Assembly (NCBI RefSeq): GCF_050436995.1
Contig: NC_134775.1
Coordinates: 1,651,124 to 1,715,123, forward strand
Direction: 5' to 3'
Source: Anticarsia gemmatalis
Taxonomy: Eukaryota > Arthropoda > Insecta > Lepidoptera > Erebidae
Length of the DNA stretch: 64,000 bases
The notes under the pieces were generated by a model, which was not told the origin of the DNA, did no database searches, and worked only from the letters and a program-made list of their open reading frames with translations. Each line of letters begins with the position of its first letter. Position 1 is the first letter of the stretch. Shown here in pieces: positions 22,801-33,900 of the stretch. A program made the translations under genes and the position numbers.

Positions 22801-23748
22801 GGTGTTATTATTGTGTGTGCGTCTTTATTAATGAACGTGTGAATTAAGTTTTGTTAGTGATAAACTTAAATTAACATAAATTTATCTCAAAACTGAGGTT
22901 GTTGACCCTCGGGAGGCTGAAATAAGATTGACAATAAATGTACTTTTCTACTATTACCATTTTAGTGCTTAGACCATTTTCTAGAAGTCAATTCCTATAA
23001 TAAAATTAAAATGCATCACTGAACTGCTTGCAAGCTATTCGTTAATGCTTTTTGCTTTGATTGTCACGAAGCAAATTTTAAGAGTATTTAAGGAAACGAA
23101 TTAAATGGCTATTCGCGTCAATAGATAAAAAGCAGCTTTAAGGATATTGACCCAATTACGCAAAACGTTCATTTTTCTTTTCCAAATTACACATTTAAAT
23201 CCAATAAAGTATGTATAAATCGATCAATTCTGTCCCCATAGAAAGCTTACAATAAATAATGACACAATTACATGTAGACAAAGCGACGGATGTGATAAGT
23301 TTGTTCCGATGCGCGCTGGCTCTGATAAGAGACATTAGGTGGAGCAAACGAACTCATAACGAATGAACTCGCCATACATGCTGATAACCCCCTGATAATC
23401 TCCCAAATGTAACAAACTGGCAACTGTGTGAGGCGTTTCTTAATACATTTCTTAGTTATGACTCGCGCAACTTCGCTTGCGTCACATAAGAGAGAATGGG
23501 TCAAAATTTTCCCGTTTTTGTAACATTTTTTACTGTTACTCTGCTCCTATTAGTCGTAGCGTGATGATATATAGCCTATAACCTTCCTCGATAAATGGGC
23601 TATCTAACACTGAAAGAATTTTTCAAATCGGACTTGTAGTTCCTGAGATTAGCGCGTTCAAACAAACAAACAAACAAACAAACAAACAAACAATCAAACA
23701 AACAAACAAACTCTTCAGCTTTATAATATTAGTATAGATTAGTATAGA
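19884..23748 (-). mobile_element. Composite Helitron copy 1 (3.87 kb) carrying about 3.1 kb of cargo
   Basis: On the minus strand it starts 5'-TCTATACTAATCTATAC at 23,748 and ends ...CGGGTCAGCTAG at 19,884. No target duplication, inserted between A and T, gag frame preserved on removal. Structure 5' to 3': a Helitron body (23,748 to about 23,452) whose 3' end reads GCGCGAGTCATAACTAAG, so the CTAG terminus is altered to CTAA; about 3.1 kb of unrelated AT-rich DNA (23,450-20,345); then a second complete Helitron (20,344-19,884) with (TCTG)n and intact hairpin plus CTAG. Copy 2 at 46,479-50,331 is near-identical. I found no reading frame in the cargo. Confidence 0.85.
21267..21382. repeat. 116-bp hairpin in Helitron cargo (loop orientation 1)
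   Basis: Arms start CCCCGTTTTCTGAGGTACAT and end with the complement at 21,363-21,382; about 46 bp pair with one G/A mismatch (GGTGGTTTATC left, GGTAGTTTATC on the complement of the right). Loop CGCTTTTTTC...TTTTGACAC. In Helitron copy 2 the loop is in the opposite orientation. Confidence 0.9.
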
Positions 23749-24289
23749 TAACTCGGCTTCCTGTAACTTATTTGAAGAAATTAAACCTTTATATCTACTT
23801 TGGCCTTTTTTTATAAGATATTTTCGTATTTCTAATAACTCATTACATAACTCAAGTAAACTCTCGGCCATAATATAATCAATTAATAAAGCATTGTAAC
23901 TACATTTACTTACTTAGCGGTCTCCTTGGTATCACATTTCATTCATTTCAAATTATATTATACTAACTCGAGGTACTGACAAACAATACGTAGATACAAA
24001 AATGCTTACTTGCATTTCAGCTGCAATTCTACGAACAAGTCACACGAACAAGATACACGTTATATTTTTAGAACATATTTACTAACTTAAAGTCTTTATG
24101 ATATTTAAAACTAAAATATGAATGTCTATACGTTGTCCTGATGAACGCAATGACGAAATTTAGGTATTTACGCACATTTACACACACGCACTTTTTATAT
24201 TTATACGATATAACCGCACATATTTAAACTTTTATACTATGGAGTTGCCTATTGGGAAATTCGATGGGAAACCTCGACGACCTTCACTC

Positions 24290-24595
24290 TCAAATTATTT
24301 CTTCATCACGTACGCCTGAAGAATGGCCTTGTCGTCCAGTCAGTCGTTGACGCATTTTATGCAGAAACTCAGTATTCACTCGCTGCTCTATCCATTTCTT
24401 GTGCTTATTCTTTATTTTTACATAGAGCACACCGAGCACGACAATAGCCGATAGCACCAGGAATGTGGAAACCAAAACGTTGTTCAGCCTAGTATGGTAT
24501 TCTTCTTCGGAGGTGCTTGCACTATTGCTGCCTCCGGACGCGTTTTGTGCGATGATGATTTCCTTGTCTTCGGTTTTAGAGTAGCTTTTCCCCAT
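24290..24595 (-). CDS. Gypsy-A ORF0: small myristoylation-signal plus membrane protein
   Basis: 101 aa, starting MGKSYSKTEDKEIIIAQN. I chose this Met, not the in-frame one 13 codons upstream, because MG-x-S-x-SK also begins the homologue in Gypsy-C and because Gly2 with Ser/Lys after it is a typical N-myristoylation signal. Then IIAQNASGGSNSAS, a membrane helix (LVSTFLVLSAIVVLGVLYV, about residues 40-60) and a basic tail (KIKNKHKKWIEQR). It is the first ORF after the PBS (about 175 nt apart if the Harbinger is ignored) and precedes gag by about 420 nt. The predicted topology is a lipid-anchored, single-pass membrane protein. Function unknown; a role in membrane targeting of particles is speculation. 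No relation to an envelope glycoprotein is visible (no signal peptide, no cysteines in an ectodomain). Confidence 0.75.
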   Translation of the reverse strand: MGKSYSKTEDKEIIIAQNASGGSNSASTSEEEYHTRLNNVLVSTFLVLSAIVVLGVLYVKIKNKHKKWIEQRVNTEFLHKMRQRLTGRQGHSSGVRDEEII

Positions 24596-24761
24596 TTTTG
24601 TCAAAAAAATGTAGCACATGCACTGCAATGTCACGAGTGTGGTCCGCCACGTTATAAAATGTAATAATCATTTTATTAAAACTCTACAAACGGGCGCCAA
24701 GGCACACAGGAATGCGCGCAGTTCGCAGTTTTGGCCTGTTATACAATAACGCGACTTCTAA

Positions 24762-24820
24762 GGGCTCTTTTATTGTCACGCGTGTTTGCGCACGGATGCG
24801 GGCCAGGCGCGCATCCGTGC
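24762..24820 (+). repeat. Harbinger left TIR with internal palindrome
   Basis: 59 bp identical to the complement of 35,936-35,994. The inner 31 bp (24,790-24,820) form a palindrome: GCACGGATGCG, nine-base loop, CGCATCCGTGC. Probably the transposase or MADF protein binding site (inference). Confidence 0.9.
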
Positions 24821-24902
24821 TGCGTGCCGCACGCAGAAAAGAATTTCTACACAACTGTGCAGTATTGTGCGTGTCGCCAGGAAGAGAACTCGTGTCGATG
24901 CG

Positions 24903-27900
24903 ATGATTATAAAGAAAGTAATTATCGTTTATTTAATTTCAAAAAATAAAAAAAAGAATAGAAACTTCTATGTTGACCCCTATCTGGAGAGGAGACTACT
25001 TACTGGAATGTTTCATGTAAATTATCAAAATCTCAGGAGTAATGAACGCTTGTTCAAGAATTACTTTCGAATGTCGATTCGTAGTTTCGACGAGCTGCTG
25101 GGAAGAATTGAACGGAAATTAACAGTATCCAGTTTACGACGTATCGTAATAAGTCCTACAGAGCGTTTAGCAGTTACTCTAAGGTAAGTGTGTGTATTTT
25201 ATGTACTTACTTACCTGTATGCTTTTTAAAATTATCTACCCAGATTGTGTCGTGTGTATGTGCGTTTGCGGTTGTTTATCTGTGTACAGATCGTTCAACT
25301 CATTTTGACACGCGGGCCTATGTGTATTTGTAATCATTAAGAGCGTTTACGCCTTCCGCGCGCCAATTTGCTAAATAACGCACTTTTCGAAGGGGTTATT
25401 TCATACCAAATCCTTATTAAACATAAATGTTATTCATCACAACTTATTGCAAATTTTCTGCTCTATACACGCATCAGACAGTTTTTTAAAAGAATGAACT
25501 ATTCGTTTGTTATGATAGTAAAACTGAACGGTAGTATTCGAAAATCCTCGTTTAGAGGCAATTTCAAAGCCGAAATTCTCCTATTTCACTGATAAACTTA
25601 AAAATAAAATTAAACCAACCAACGACTATAATCCTCATTTATCCACGTGTCAGACGAAATATCTCTAATTTGTTTTATTACCCCAAAAAGTTGAATTACA
25701 ATCTTAACAATTTTTCTAGGAAATACTCTTGTTTAGATGCTAATTTTCAGCGATTTCATCAATTAAAATTTACTTTATTTAAGAAAATCTGATAGAGCAA
25801 AGCTTCCTCCAAAACTTAAACACCAAAAATTCCGTAGAAATAGGCTTACTTATTTTTCATTATTTTTTTACAGCAGTTGACTCAGCCGGGACCCATTTAA
25901 ATATAAAATTTCTTATCAGAAACGAGGATGGGTCCCACCTGAGTCAACTGCTGTTTTCTTTACTGCAATTCGTTTTGGTTGCGCTTGTTTTTACTTTTCA
26001 GTTAATCTTTAGTTTGTTTAACAGTTTTTGCCGCAGTCGGGTTTTTTATTTTTTTTAATTACTATGTTTTTATTTCTCGCTTTTTAGTTTTTATTAACTG
26101 CCAAAGTTCGTGTATTATATATCGATTTGTGGGAGACTTGACACATATAGATGTTTAAACATTAATTTTCTATTGTGTTTAGACAAACGGAAAGCATTAA
26201 TCGCCTGCGCTGCATCGCGGGACACGTCTGGCGCGCAGGGCTAGCGACATCTATGTCGCTCGGACGTACACTACTTTTAAACCTTAGATTTAAGACAAAT
26301 CTCAGGCTTAGAACGCTTTTTATTGTTTTCTTTTTGAACTGCTAAAATTCGTGTATTATTTACGAATTTGTGGGACACTTGACACACAATTAGGTGTTAA
26401 AAAATCAAAACTTCTATTGCATTAACTTAGTCGACCGGAAAGCATAATTTAATATTATAAATGAAATGGACACTGAGTCAATTTAACTATAGAAGTTCGT
26501 GTTTTATTAGAAACATAAGATTGCTTTGATTATTTATTTATTACGATAATAGGTATATCACATAATCACAGTACTTCAAATTTTAATAAGTAATTTAAAT
26601 ATAAGTATCTATTCTTAATAATTAATCAACAATTATTTATTTATTACGATAATAGGTATATCACATAATCACAGTACTTCAAATTTTAATAAGTAATTTA
26701 AATATAAGTATCTATTCTTAATAATTAATCAGCAATTATTTATTTATTACGATAATAGGTATATCACATAATCACAGTACTTCAAATTTTAATAAGTAAT
26801 TTAAATATAAGTATCTATTCTTAATAATTAATCAACAATTATTTATTTATTACGATAATAGGTATATCACATAATCACAGTACTTCAAATTTTAATAAGT
26901 AATTTAAATATAAGTATCTATTCTTAATAATTAATCAACAATTATTTATTTATTACGATAATAGGTATATCACATAATCACAGTACTTCAAATTTTAATA
27001 AGTAATTTAAATATAAGTATCTATTCTTAATAATTAATCAACAATTATTTATTTATTACGATAATAGGTATATCACATAATCACAGTACTTCAAATTTTA
27101 ATAAGTAATTTTATTTTTATTTTTTTATTTTATTGTGGTGAACGAAGCAAACAGTATTATAACATTATGTAATAAAAACATTAAATTTTTAACACTGTCA
27201 CCAATGAAGCTTCAAACAATGAATTGCACTCAGCGACAAAAAGTTAACAAAACGAATGTTAAACTAAGTTAAACAAAAAAAATGCGAGAGTAAGTTGCAA
27301 ACATAACAAACATCATCTCACAGTTATTCTAGATACATGATTGTGTCAATACTTGTATAGAAGTTATTCCGCACTGGTACGTAAAAGAGATTTGAATTTA
27401 GAAAAAGTTTCATGAAATATGTCAATATTATTAAACTTATTATTATAGCAGCTGCATGCTCTTATAATAAATCTATTTTTACCATATGAGGTTCTTGCAA
27501 AAGGAACGTCTAAAACTGAAGTACAGCGTGAAGTTGGTCGCCTACAACGTAAACCTATGTTAAATAAAAGATAAGAGGATTCAGTTAAGTTGTTTAAAAC
27601 TTTGTATAGGAGAGTTATGTCATTGTGTAGACGGCGACGTTGTAGTGAAATTAAATTATTGGAATGAAAGTTAAAATTAGGATCATTGCAGTTTCTATAT
27701 TCCAGATGTTTAACAAATTTATTCTGTATACACTCAATTCCATCGATATGAACATTGAAATGTGGATTCCAGACGGTAGATGCATATTCAAGGTGTGATC
27801 TTAAATAACTATTGTATAGTATCATGTATGTATGTTTCTTTTTAAACTCTTTACCTTGTCTAAGAATAAATCCTAACATTTTGTAAGATTTAGTAATAAT

Positions 27901-30900
27901 ATGATTATAATGAGATCTAAAAGTTAGTTCACTATCGAGGATCACACCAAGGTCTCTTACCTCATTGATTCGTTTAAGATTAGTGTCAAAAAGTTTATAG
28001 TTAAAAATTATGGGGTTCTTTTTTCTTGTAAAACTGATTATATAACATTTATTAGTATTCATAACTAGACCATTTAATTTGCAATAATTACCGAGACTAT
28101 ACAAATCGTCTTGGAGAACTAGAGAGTCAGAGATGTCAGTTATTTTCCTGAAAATTTTAGTGTCATCGGCATAGAGTAGGCAACCAGAACTTTTAATGAC
28201 ATGAATAACATCATTAATAAAAATATTGAATAAAAGTGGCCCAAGATGTGAGCCCTGAGGCACACCGGAAGTGACGGGAGCAAAAGTGGACGTATAACCT
28301 TTAACAGTGACTGCCTGTGTTCTATTTCTAAGGTAAGATTGAAGCCACCTCAGAAGGTCTCCATGAATACCAATATTAGCTAACTTGGTTATGAGAATAG
28401 AATGGGAAATTTTATCGAACGCTTTGGAATAATCCGTATATACGACGTCAACCTGATAACCTTCATCCATTGTTTTAGTAACGAGATCGACTAATTCACA
28501 TAAATTAGTCTCAGTAGACCTATTAGAAACAAAACCATGTTGATTTGGAATAATAAATTGTCTAACTTTAGGATAAACTGAATCATAAACAATCTTTTCT
28601 AAAAGTTTAGGAATGAGAGACAGCTTAGATATACCACGGTAGTTTGTGACGTCACACCTATCACCTCCTTTAAGTATAGGTACTACGTGACTCTTTTTCC
28701 AACGGATAGGCATTACTCCTTGTGTTAAAGATTGGTTAAAGATAATTGATAACGGAAGAGCTAACACTTTATGACAACTTCGTAGAAAGATGGGCGGTAT
28801 ACCGTCAGGCCCAGGTCCTTTCGAGCAGTCAAGTTTTTTTAAATATGTCTCAGTAAGTTGAACTGTAATATTAACTGAAGCTATGTCGACTAATTGATAA
28901 CTATTACTAGAGGAAAAGTTAATGGCCATATCATTCGAAGGTTCAAAGACAGAGGTAAAATAGGTATTAAAAAGTTCTGCAATACCAGCACCATCAGTGG
29001 CGTTGACATCAGAGAGATATACAGAACTCGGGAATTCACTTGATTTCATTTTAGATTTAATGTAAGACCAGAAGTATTTTGAGTGAGTACTTATTCTATG
29101 TTCTGAGCTCTCAATAAATTGATTATAGCACGTAGTTTGAACGTCTTTTTGTAGAGCACGAAGTTCGGAAAAATGGTCGTAGTCAGCCTGGTGGCCATAA
29201 ATCTTCCATTTCTTATGGGCTTTTAGTTTTTGCTTGATAATTTGAATAAGTCCTTTAGAATACCAAGAAGGAAAACGTTTAGTGGAGGAAATGAGCTTTG
29301 AAGGAACATACTGTTCTATTACTGAATTAATAATGCTGTAAAATGTGTCAACTGATTTTGTAATGTCTGGCAAGTCTAATTCGTTGTGCCAATCAACATT
29401 TGATAAAACAGTATTTATAGAGTCATAATCAGCACTATGAAATCTACGAATAAAGCGAGGTGCAGGGGGCAGGCACAGGGTCTCGCTATTCACCGTACAA
29501 TTAATATTCAAAGCGGGATGATGTTGTATATCTTCACCTGTCAACGGGTTCGAACAACGTTGAACATTACACGAGAAACTGGAAATAATTAGGTCTAAAA
29601 GTCTGTTATTATTATTGAGAATACCGTTAAACTGTTGTAAACCAGTGAAACATAAAAATGAATTTAAATTATACTCAAGATTACTAAAATTAGGATTTAT
29701 AAGCGTTAAGCTATTGGAACCATCATGACTGTCTGACCAATGTCCATTACTAATATTAAAATCACCCAGCAACATACAATAGTCAGTTGTTTTATTTAAA
29801 ACTATATTAGATATGTGCTCAAATAACGCCAATTGGCTATTTTGTTGTTCAACACTATGTGGAAAATAAGCACAGAATACCCTGAGATATTTTAACGTCG
29901 GCATTTTGGTCAGGACGATGCTAACGTGCACGCATTCAGCACCGGGCAGCGCGGGCGGCGCCGCGGCCGCGTCTCGCTCATCCACACACAGCGCGCGGCG
30001 CACCGCCACTAGCACGCCGCCGCCGCGGCCGCCGCCCGCGCGGTCAGCGCGGTACACCTCATATCTCGAGTCAAACAACTCACTATTAAAGAAACCCGGC
30101 AGTAACCATGTTTCAGTTAAACAAATAATGTCATAGTCATTTAACTGCACATTATTGAGAAAATCGTGTGTTTTTGTTCGTAATCCACGAACGTTTTGGT
30201 AGTAGATTTTAATATCCATAAGTAATGTAAAAAATAAGTGAATAAATCTTATTATATTTTCTAGCAAGCATAAAAGGATATGTAAGCTTACCAGATTTAC
30301 AGTTAGGAACTAAAATTAACAAATAATAATTGATGATTTTAAACAACTTAACGTAAAGTAAAATTGTTATCTCAAACGCTGTACTTTGATGTGTAATTTT
30401 ATAATTTAAGCGAAACCAACTGCTACAATAAGCAAAATTGTAATAAGCAAATATAGTCAAATGATTTGTTAACAAATTACAGTACGGAATAACTACTCTC
30501 GACATCGACAAAATAAAGAAAATATGTAATGTAATGCTGTTATAAAACTTGTAACATTTTATAAATTTTATACAGAATAAAATAAAAATAGAAACGTAAC
30601 AGAAAATCTCTCGCTCCGAGAATATTATAAAAAATAGTAAGTAAAAGTTAATAGTATCAAACGGACGAGACGAATAAGTACAAACCCCTATTTGATTTTT
30701 TTTAAACATTCTTCAGTATTTATATAAATAATAGGTGAATCAGGCTTTCGACGTACCATGATGGAACAGTTACGAACCCAGCACATTGAGTAGTTTTTCT
30801 CACGAGCCAACTCTTTAGCACGACGCAGCAGATATTTGTTATGACTTGTTAAGTGGTCGTTTGCAAATATTCTGTTACCAGTCTTATACCCCAGCTCCAG

Positions 30901-33900
30901 CGTGTTGAGATCTTTTTTCTTACGCAAAGACGACAGGAAATCGTCCTTTTTATATCTGGCTTGAAATTTCACGATAATCGGTTTTGGTTTCTTGTGATCA
31001 TTTGGCGACTTAACCGCGACACGCGTAACGAAATCTATATCCGTAGAAGGGTTAATCTCAATGTTACATAACCGCGCCAGTTTGCTGATAATCTCGAGAA
31101 GATTTTCATCCTTACTTTCGGGGATGCCCACGATCTCAATATTGGAACGGCGAACCCACTGGTCCTTCCTATGGTTGTCCTCAATCATGTTTTTCAATTG
31201 TTTATTCAATTCTGTAGTCTCAGATTTCAGACTCTTACATTCGGCTTCCAGTGACGAGATTTTGCTACTTTGAGAAGTGATGGTTAATTTAACGTCTTCA
31301 TATGTCTTATTAAACCAAGTCATAGACTCTTGAAGTGAAGAAACTTGTTGATGAAGAGATTTAAGTTCGTGCGTAATTAAATCACTGATTGTTGTTTTCA
31401 TAGAAGATATAATAGCGTCAGTGATCTGTTGCTGCATAGACATAAGACATTCTTCGGTAACATATTGACTAGACGAGTTACCTGTTTGTCTTTTTCGAAG
31501 TGTAACGTTAGTTTCATTCTCTTTAGCATCGGTGGGGATGTTCGTTTTACGAGTAGATGTTTTGGAAGCGGAGGCCATTATACGTTATGTACGTAGGTAA
31601 TATGTATAATTTTGCACTAGGTATTTCAAAAGAATTTGAAGATCTTCAAAATCCAAACTGCGAGTGAGTAAACATGCAAAATGGCGGGCAGTGAGCGGTC
31701 AGCTGTTGTTGTGTGCAAAGCGTGCGAGAACGAGATGCAAGGAGCCGTATGCGCAGGAGTGAGCGAGATGGCAACGCAATGCACTATGACCGGCTAAATG
31801 CAGAGCCCAATGCAGTCACAACCAAAATTTTACTGTGGTTAAAACTGTGTATACACCAAAACTATTGACTTTCAATGGCACCCAGAGTTCAATTTCACTA
31901 GTAATAGACACATTCACTATGCAGGAGTGTTAATTAGACACCAATTATAGTATTTTACCACGAATTAGAACACATAAAAACGGAGCGTACGAAAACGTGC
32001 AATTGTCGCAGAGTGACGCAACGAGACTTTTTCTAATTTAAATATAAGTATCTATTCTTAATAATTAATCAACAATTATTTATTTATTACGTATATCACA
32101 TAATCACAGCACTTGAAAGTTGAATAAGTAATTTATATTTTAGTATTCATTATAATTACTGCCTCCGTGGCGCAGTGGTTTAGGTCGCCACGCCGATACC
32201 ACTGCAACGGGAGGTCGTGGGTTCGATTCCCACACGGAGCAATTATTTGTGCGATCCACAAATAATTGCTTCGGGTCTGGTTGTGCTTTGTGTCCGTTGT
32301 TTGTATGTTTGTAAAAGTCCCCGCGACACAAGAGCAATTCTTAGTGCGGGAGTTGTCTTTTTTTAATAAAAAAAAAAAAAAAAATTAGTAATAAAGTTTA
32401 GGTATCAGTGTATTCAGTATCATTTCAGTGTATCGTCAGCAGGAGCAGTTGTATAGTTTTCGTTTTCGATACCTGTGATATTTCCAACCACAGCAGGTAC
32501 ATTGCTTTCCATACCTATTTGATTTGTAGTAACAAACGTATTGCCCTCGATATGTTCTACTATAATATTTTCGTACGAAGGGGTCACATGGATATCTGTT
32601 TGCATGTGATATGGGTTGGGAGTAATAATTTGTGGAGATGAATAGTAGGACTGAGGGCTACTTCCTGACACATTAGATTGTGAATAATGAATCTGTGTTG
32701 TTGTATTTTCCATATCCATAACTATTTGCAAAACTTTCGTCCTGAACATCAATTTTTGAAAATTGGTAAATTTTTTCAGTGTAGGCTGCAACGATTGGAA
32801 AAATGCTAGATCTTCGTCTTCTAGTTCTAGCTGATTGCTCTTCAAATATTCTAGCAATTTTTTTTCAAACTCAGTTGGTTGTTTATTCACCCGCCGCCGT
32901 GATGCTGAGGATGGCTGGTGTGGTGTTGCAGAAGTAGAAGGCGTAGGCGGCTCTATGGGAGACTGGTGGGATGTTGCAGAAGCAGTAGGCGTAGGCGTTT
33001 CTATGGGAGACTGGTGTGGTGTTGCAGAAGTAGAAGGCAATGGTGCTTCTAGGGTTGACGGAGACGGCAGCATTTGGGAGTTATTAAATTCTGATAATGA
33101 ATCATCGGTCACTGTGTCTGTTAAGGAATCCAAAAATGACAAAATATCATAGTATGCATACTTTTTCCTTTTTTTGGCACCTGATCCTGATGGTTGATTT
33201 TCCGATAATTTATCTCTTCTATACATGTCTCTAGCCGTACGCCACCTTTGCTGAACTTTTTTTTCTGAAATAATTTTTTTTTATTTACAGGTACTTAGCG
33301 ACGGGTGACACCTTTACTGACATGTTTATGACCTATCAAATCGGAATCACAACAATCAGCCAAATAGTGCGACAAGTGTGTCGTATTATTTGTAATGAAT
33401 TCTTAACAGAATGTATTCCGACGCCAAATTGCAGTCAATGGAAAAAAATTGCGGATGAATTTTTTGATAATGCTCAATTTCCTAATTGTATCGGCGCGAT
33501 AGACGGGAAACATGTACGAGTGATACAGCCAAATCACAGTGGATCATTGCATTTCAATTACAAGAAATATTTTTCTCTAATTCTATTGGCAATGTGTGAC
33601 GCTAATTATGTTTTCACGTATGTTAATGTAGGTTCTTACGGTAGTAACTCTGATTCTTCAGTCTTTCAACAGAGTGAATTATATTCCCGCCTACAAAATA
33701 ATTTATTGGATATTCCTAACCCACAGCCACTACAAATTCTTAATAGTAATGCAGAAAACCAGTCTCATATAAGTCCGGTGGTACCATTTGTCATAGTAGG
33801 AGATGAAGCGTTTGGATTATCAACACATGTTATGCGACCTTATGCTCGAAATAACTTGCCTTACAAAAAAAAAATATATAACTACAGACAATGCAGAGCC

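Larger units (their letters stand above)
18771..23871 (-). pseudogene. Gypsy-A gag, split by the composite Helitron
   Basis: Segments 23,871-23,749 and 19,883-18,771 add to 1,236 nt (411 aa) in one frame. It starts MAESLLELCNELL. The middle (TACSLIPILDDKEN, FVLKGRLSENAKL, GLRNERLSTIITARNYTSLK) aligns with Gypsy-C gag (TAVSLLPKMNGDEQ, FVLSTRLSAAAKM, GLRDHRLGTIITARNLTSLK). The C-terminus has no CCHC zinc knuckle but an Arg/Asn/Tyr/Gly-rich region (RGQNNPFY, RGQYFRRGRYNN) that probably binds RNA. It ends NQFFRS* with CAGTTTTTTCGT before the stop, the same 12 bases as in Gypsy-C. Gag would form the particle. Disabled only by the Helitron. Confidence 0.85.
27112..32033 (-). mobile_element. LINE-B, full-length, 4.92 kb
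   Basis: Flanked by TAATTT (27,106-27,111 and 32,034-32,039), inserted in the 103-bp tandem array. On the minus strand: 5' UTR 32,033-31,579, ORF1, spacer, ORF2, 3' UTR, and an A-rich (AAATAAAATAAAA) tail at 27,112-27,135. Both ORFs are uninterrupted. Full length, short perfect target duplication and intact ORFs indicate a young, possibly active copy of the CR1/Jockey group. Confidence 0.85.

Noticed and set aside
23268..23504. 78-aa frame present twice (also 49,852-50,088)
   Set aside because: Identical only because both composite Helitrons are near-identical; no domain, and it runs into the Helitron end.
23623..23871. 82-aa frame ending in LFVCLFVCLFVCL
   Set aside because: Its start is the true N-terminus of Gypsy-A gag; the tail is translation of the Helitron (GTTT)n microsatellite.
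24290..24595. ORF0 as an envelope glycoprotein
   Set aside because: Only 101 aa, no signal peptide, furin site or Cys-rich ectodomain; N-terminus fits myristoylation.
26530..27111. CRISPR-like array
   Set aside because: Units are contiguous 103-bp repeats without unique spacers, in a eukaryotic context.
29906..30136. Arg/Pro/Ala-rich plus-strand frame
   Set aside because: Shadow of the GC-rich part of LINE-B ORF2.
32160..32240. Functional tRNA gene
   Set aside because: Acceptor stem pairs, but it continues into a SINE body and poly(A), and no normal anticodon arm could be drawn.
32835..33152. Gly/Val-rich frame on the plus strand
   Set aside because: Antisense shadow of the Pro/Ser/Thr repeats of the MADF-BESS protein.
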